DNA of 7,673 nucleotides from Solirubrobacteraceae bacterium (GTDB lineage: Bacteria; Actinomycetota; Thermoleophilia; Solirubrobacterales; Solirubrobacteraceae): positions 1 to 7,673 of the forward strand of contig JAICJK010000099.1 of the NCBI GenBank assembly GCA_025928415.1. Reading direction: 5' to 3'. The position numbers and the translations under genes were made by a program. Shown here piece by piece: positions 5,444-7,673 of the stretch. How positions within the stretch are numbered: position 1 is the stretch's first letter; every line of letters begins with the position of its first letter. The notes beneath the pieces are model-generated. The model had not been told where the DNA came from. It searched no databases and saw only the letters and a list, made by a program, of their open reading frames with translations.

Positions 5444-6037
5444 GTCGCGCCGCGGCGTGCTGCGCCACGGTGGAAGGGCAAGCAACGAAGAGGAGCCCTC
5501 ATCCTGCGACGCCACCTCGTCATCAAGCTCACCACGACCACCGCCGCGCTCGCCGCCGTCCTCGGCGCCGGGCTCGGCAGCGCCGACCCCGCCCGCGCGA
5601 GCGACCGCGTCCACGTCTGCGCCAAGCAGCTCCACGTCACGCTGGAGCCCAACCAGCACTGGCAGGGCACCCTGCATCATGGCGAGAGCTTCGCCGTGCG
5701 CAAGCACAGCGACTCCGGCAAGTACGCCTACGGCCTCGCCTACGGGCACATCAACCGCCTCGGCTGGGTGCGCGCCGACGGCCTGTGCGGCAGCGCCGGC
5801 GCGGCCTCCGCGAAGCTCGCGGGACAGCGCGTCCCCGTCGCCGCGGACCGGCTCGTGCTCCACGCGGAGCCCAACCAGTCCCCCCTCGCCACCCTCGAGC
5901 ACGGCGAGACCTTCAAGGTCCGCAAGCTCAGCGACTCGGGCAAGTACGCCTACGGCTTCGCCTACGGCGACGTGAACGAGACGGGCTGGGTGCTCGCCGG
6001 CGGCCTGCGCGGCGGCGGGAGCACGGGCGGCGGCTGA
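5426..6037 (+). CDS. Exported protein with two SH3-like repeats
   Basis: The outer start is ATG 5426 (203 residues); a CTG at 5504 with a good ribosome site is at least as likely (177 residues). The signal peptide reads RRHLVIKLTTTTAALAAVLGAGLGSADPARA|S, so the protein is secreted. The mature part is two 62-residue repeats, residues 61-122 and 135-196 (long numbering), about 60% identical by eye. Each contains EPNQ, HGE-F-VRK, SDSGKYAYG-AYG, and ends GWV-A-GL. This layout (start of strand, a turn, and terminal GWV) is that of bacterial SH3_3-type domains, which often bind peptidoglycan or cell-surface ligands. Repeat 1 has C65 and C121 near its two ends, probably a disulfide; repeat 2 has Ala and Arg at these places. 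A Gly/Ser tail (GGGSTGGG) ends the protein. No catalytic domain is fused, so it may be a binding module or inhibitor. The gap to the convergent VOC gene is 12 nt. Confidence 0.85.
   Translation: MGVDPHVAPRRAAPRWKGKQRRGALILRRHLVIKLTTTTAALAAVLGAGLGSADPARASDRVHVCAKQLHVTLEPNQHWQGTLHHGESFAVRKHSDSGKYAYGLAYGHINRLGWVRADGLCGSAGAASAKLAGQRVPVAADRLVLHAEPNQSPLATLEHGETFKVRKLSDSGKYAYGFAYGDVNETGWVLAGGLRGGGSTGGG
5488..5495 (+). promoter_or_regulatory. Ribosome binding site pointing to a non-ATG start at 5504
   Basis: AAGAGGAG is the only good ribosome site for the SH3-repeat gene. Eight nt downstream lies an in-frame CTG (5504-5506), and five nt downstream an ATC. Starting at CTG gives (M)RRHLVIKL..., a textbook short signal peptide. 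The only in-frame ATG, at 5426, has no ribosome site and would add a 26-residue basic extension. Confidence 0.5.
5606..6013 (+). repeat. Tandem intragenic duplication coding for SH3-like repeats
   Basis: Unit 1 is 5606-5791 and unit 2 is 5828-6013, each 186 nt, separated by a 36-nt linker. The encoded units share 38 of 62 residues by my count. The strongest DNA identity is around the SDSGKYAYG coding stretch (about 5707-5733 against 5929-5955). The drift in other parts shows it is an old duplication rather than a recent or unstable repeat. Confidence 0.85.
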
Positions 6038-6049
6038 CCCCGCCCCGGA

Positions 6050-6859
6050 TCACCCCGGCGCGCCGACGAGCTGGCTGACGGTGAAGCTCGCGCCGCCGGG
6101 GTCGGCCAGCACGGCCCGCCGGAACGGCGGCGCGTCGTAGGGCTCCACGAACACCGCGCCCCCGAGCCGCTCGGCGTCCGCGGCCGTCGCGTCGGCATCG
6201 GCGACCCACAGGTCGGCGACCCAGCGCGCCGCGCCGGCCGCGTCGCGGGCGGCGGGCGCAATCGCCGCGACGACGTCCCGCGGCACCGGCTGCTCCGGCT
6301 CGCCGCCGACATAGCCGGGCAGGCGCATGAGCGTGACCGGCCCGAAGGGCTCGGGCTCCCAGCCGAACACGGCGCCGTAGAACGCCACCGCGCCGTCCGG
6401 GTCCGCGGTCTCCAGCAGGCTCATCGCCCATGCGCCCGGCTCGTTGACGATCTGGGCCCCCTCGCGGCGCCCGGCCTCCCAGGCGCACACCAGCGCGCCC
6501 GCCGGGTCGTTCAGCACCGCCAGGCGACCCATCGGGGAGAGGTCGACGTCGGCCTCCAGGACCGTGCCGCCCGCCGCGGCGACCCGCTCCGCGACCGCCT
6601 CCAGGTCGTCGACGCGCACCTCGGTGACCCACGCCGCAGCCATGTCGCCCGCCGTCTCGGGGATCGTCCCGATGCCCGCCACGTCGCGCCCGCGCAGACG
6701 CCCGATGGCGTACGTCGCCTCGTCGTCGGGGACGCCCTCGGGCCCGGCCGTCTCCCAGCCGAGCAGGCGCTCGTAGAACCTCCGGGCGGCCGGGACGTCG
6801 CGCTGCAGGTTCGAGATCCAGCAGGGCACTCCGGCCGGGTAGTGGTCGCGCTCGCTCAT
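6050..6859 (-). CDS. Tandem VOC (glyoxalase-fold) family protein
   Basis: A 269-residue cytosolic protein made of two VOC modules, roughly residues 9-128 and 141-265. Module 1 begins GVPCWISNLQRDVPAARRFYERLLGW and ends GRLAVLNDPAGALVCAWEAG; module 2 begins GAWAMSLLETADPDGAVAFYGAVFGWEPE and ends RRAVLADPGGASFTVSQL. The FY..(L/V)FGW and DP.G signatures are typical of glyoxalase/bleomycin-resistance/dioxygenase relatives, close in layout to the actinobacterial CFP-30B-like group. The position of one usual metal residue in module 1 is occupied by Trp (W14), and I cannot confirm a full metal site. ATG at 6859 has GAGGAGGA (6863-6870) 3 nt upstream. It is divergent from an HxlR regulator gene, with a palindrome over its promoter, so induction by a reactive electrophile or aromatic compound is a fair inference. 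The substrate is unknown. Confidence 0.9.
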   Translation of the reverse strand: MSERDHYPAGVPCWISNLQRDVPAARRFYERLLGWETAGPEGVPDDEATYAIGRLRGRDVAGIGTIPETAGDMAAAWVTEVRVDDLEAVAERVAAAGGTVLEADVDLSPMGRLAVLNDPAGALVCAWEAGRREGAQIVNEPGAWAMSLLETADPDGAVAFYGAVFGWEPEPFGPVTLMRLPGYVGGEPEQPVPRDVVAAIAPAARDAAGAARWVADLWVADADATAADAERLGGAVFVEPYDAPPFRRAVLADPGGASFTVSQLVGAPG

Positions 6860-6897
6860 CGGTCCTCCTCGCTCGTGGATCGCTGCCGCAGCGCGGC

Positions 6898-6926
6898 ACC
6901 GTACCAGGAGTACTTGGAAATTCCAA
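6898..6926 (-). promoter_or_regulatory. Promoter of the VOC gene, overlapped by the palindrome
   Basis: On the minus strand TTGGAA (6921-6926) and TACGGT (6898-6903) have exactly 17 nt between them. The -10 ends 38 nt before the ATG at 6859. The -35 hexamer is part of the left arm of the 21-bp palindrome as read on this strand, so a bound regulator would exclude RNA polymerase. Confidence 0.62.
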
Positions 6927-6930
6927 GTAC
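6910..6930. promoter_or_regulatory. Perfect 21-bp palindrome, probable HxlR operator
   Basis: GTACTTGGAA (6910-6919) and TTCCAAGTAC (6921-6930) are exact inverted repeats around one central A (6920). Its 40% G+C stands out in a region near 75%. It lies in the gap between the divergent VOC and HxlR genes. Winged-helix dimers of the HxlR/YodB type bind this kind of dyad (YodB-like sites carry TACT...AGTA arms, present here), so autoregulation and control of the VOC gene are likely. Confidence 0.8.
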
Positions 6931-6954
6931 ATCATTGGCGAACCGTACCTTCGC

Positions 6955-6960
6955 TAGGCT
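6955..6960 (+). promoter_or_regulatory. Candidate -10 box (TAGGCT) of the HxlR gene, predicted leaderless
   Basis: TAGGCT ends 6 nt before the GTG at 6967, the same distance as in the cupin promoter, which would start the mRNA at the start codon. No ribosome site precedes the GTG. The -35 is weak: TTGGCG at 6935 is only 14 nt away. The palindrome lies 24 nt upstream, close enough for autoregulation. Confidence 0.5.
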
Positions 6961-6966
6961 CGGTGC

Positions 6967-7635
6967 GTGCCCGCCAAGCGCTCCTACGCCGATCCGTGCG
7001 GTATCGCGCGTGCCCTCGACGTGGTCGGCGATCGCTGGGCGCTGCTCGTGGTGCGCGAGCTCATGCTCGGCCCCAAGCGCTACACCGACCTCCTGCGCGG
7101 GCTGCCCGGCCTGAGCCCTGACGTCCTCGCCCAGCGCCTGCGCGAGCTCGAGGCGGCCGGGGTCGCACGGCGGGCGTCGCTCCCGCCGCCGGCCGCGGCG
7201 AAGGTCTACGAGCTCACGGACCGCGGCCGCGAGCTCGAGCCGGTCCTCCTCGCGCTCGGCCGCTGGGGCAGTCGCGAACCGCTGCCGGGCGGGCGGCGGC
7301 CGCTCGGCGTCGACGCCTTCGCGCTCGCGCTGCCGACGCTGTTCGATGCCGCGGCCGCCGGCGACCTGGAAGCCACGGTGGAGCTGCGCCTCGGCGAGGA
7401 CCGCGTGGTCGCGCGCGTCCGCGATGGGCGGCTCGAGGTCCGGCGCGCCACGGCCGAGCACCCGGACGCGGTCCTCGAGGCCGATCCGGCCACTCTGACG
7501 CAGATCCTCTGGCACGGCCGGCCGCTCGACGGCGCCGAGGCCGAGCAGGCCATCCGCATCAGCGGCAGCCGCCGCGTGGCCAAGCGGTTCCTGCGCCTGT
7601 TCCCGCCACCGCAGACGCCCGCGTCCGCGCGCTGA
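6967..7635 (+). CDS. HxlR-family regulator fused to an SCP2-like domain
   Basis: The 222-residue protein starts at GTG 6967 (MPAKRSYADPCGIARALDVVGDRWALLVVREL). The N-terminal domain (about 8-101) is a winged helix of the HxlR type: DVVGDRWALLVVREL, then RYTDLLRGLPGLSPDVLAQRLRELEAAGV (recognition helix) and VYELTDRGRELEPVL (wing). C11 is at the conserved HxlR position, where several relatives sense thiol-reactive compounds; it is the only Cys, so sensing would need modification or an inter-subunit disulfide. The C-terminal part (about 135-213: ATVELRLG.., HPDAVLEADPATLTQILWHG, IRISGSRRVAKRFLRLF) resembles SCP2-like sterol-carrier domains, often fused to HxlR in actinobacteria, and may bind a hydrophobic effector. 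It is divergent from the VOC gene with a palindrome in between, its presumed operator. It is expected to be a cytosolic homodimeric repressor. Confidence 0.92.
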   Translation: MPAKRSYADPCGIARALDVVGDRWALLVVRELMLGPKRYTDLLRGLPGLSPDVLAQRLRELEAAGVARRASLPPPAAAKVYELTDRGRELEPVLLALGRWGSREPLPGGRRPLGVDAFALALPTLFDAAAAGDLEATVELRLGEDRVVARVRDGRLEVRRATAEHPDAVLEADPATLTQILWHGRPLDGAEAEQAIRISGSRRVAKRFLRLFPPPQTPASAR

Positions 7636-7646
7636 CGGGTCCCCGC

Positions 7647-7673
7647 TCAGCCCGGCTGCTCGCCGCTCAGCGC
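7647..7673 (-). CDS. Possible 3' end of a convergent gene (only the last codons)
   Basis: Read on the minus strand, the window edge gives the codons A-L-S-G-E-Q-P-G followed by TGA (7647-7649), 11 nt from the stop of the HxlR gene. The spacing would suit a tightly packed convergent gene like others in this window, but eight codons are too few to identify it. A second in-edge TGA in another frame (7667-7669) makes the frame uncertain. Confidence 0.25.
   Translation of the reverse strand, partial: ALSGEQPG

Noticed and set aside
4647..5975. Long plus and minus frames over the aldolase and SH3 genes (also 4763-5902, minus)
   Set aside because: Low-complexity Arg/Ala/Pro products with no recognisable domain, overlapping well-supported genes on either strand.
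5928..6935. Alternative minus-strand frame over the VOC gene, 335 codons
   Set aside because: Arg/Gly-rich shadow; the VOC frame has clear module signatures and a ribosome site.
6856..7515. Minus-strand frame opposite the HxlR gene
   Set aside because: Antisense shadow without domains; the plus frame carries a clear winged helix.
7643..7670. Direct repeat CCGCTCAG (7643-7650 and 7663-7670)
   Set aside because: Only 8 nt and at the window edge; not enough to call a repeat or attachment site.

Overview
The window is about 75% G+C by eye, with coding frames dominated by G/C-ending codons, GTG starts and some genes that appear to lack a leader. This points to a high-GC actinobacterium. The TolB-like secreted protein with a PKD domain, the HxlR-SCP2 regulator and the tandem VOC protein would all fit a soil Thermoleophilia/Solirubrobacterales-type genome, but that lineage guess is inference. 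I see no RNA genes, CRISPR, insertion sequences or phage genes. The layout is chromosomal: short operons on alternating strands with tight intergenic gaps.

Region by region: (1) 1-1248 (-), the 5' part of a secreted beta-propeller-like protein with a Pro/Ala linker and the start of a PKD domain; it runs off the left edge. (2) 1406-1795 (+), a small cupin with a well-formed promoter that leaves no leader, closed by a perfect 12-bp hairpin. (3) 3008-1849 (-), a two-gene unit with an ATGA overlap: a four-helix membrane protein followed by an exported, histidine-rich, probably helical-bundle protein. (4) 3113-4447 (+), an acetamidase/formamidase-family enzyme carrying a four-cysteine zinc-ribbon-like insert. 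(5) 5399-4471 (-), a class II aldolase overlapping a stand-alone MoaD/ThiS-like sulfur-carrier-type protein. (6) 5426-6037 (+), an exported protein made of two near-identical SH3-like repeats. (7) 6859-6050 (-), a tandem-VOC (glyoxalase-fold) protein, divergent from (8) 6967-7635 (+), an HxlR-type regulator fused to an SCP2-like domain. The last 38 bases may hold the 3' end of another minus-strand gene.

The clearest regulatory logic is in the last block. A perfect 21-bp palindrome sits between the VOC gene and the HxlR gene, and it covers the -35 box of the VOC promoter. The simplest reading is a redox- or electrophile-sensing HxlR repressor (one N-terminal Cys) controlling the VOC gene and perhaps itself. 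The next most interesting units are the exported His-rich/membrane protein pair and the aldolase-MoaD overlap, for which I know no established function. Several start codons lie exactly 6 nt after a -10-like hexamer or follow a TAGGCT hexamer, suggesting a recurring promoter style. No clearly novel multi-gene system is visible; most genes belong to familiar families.
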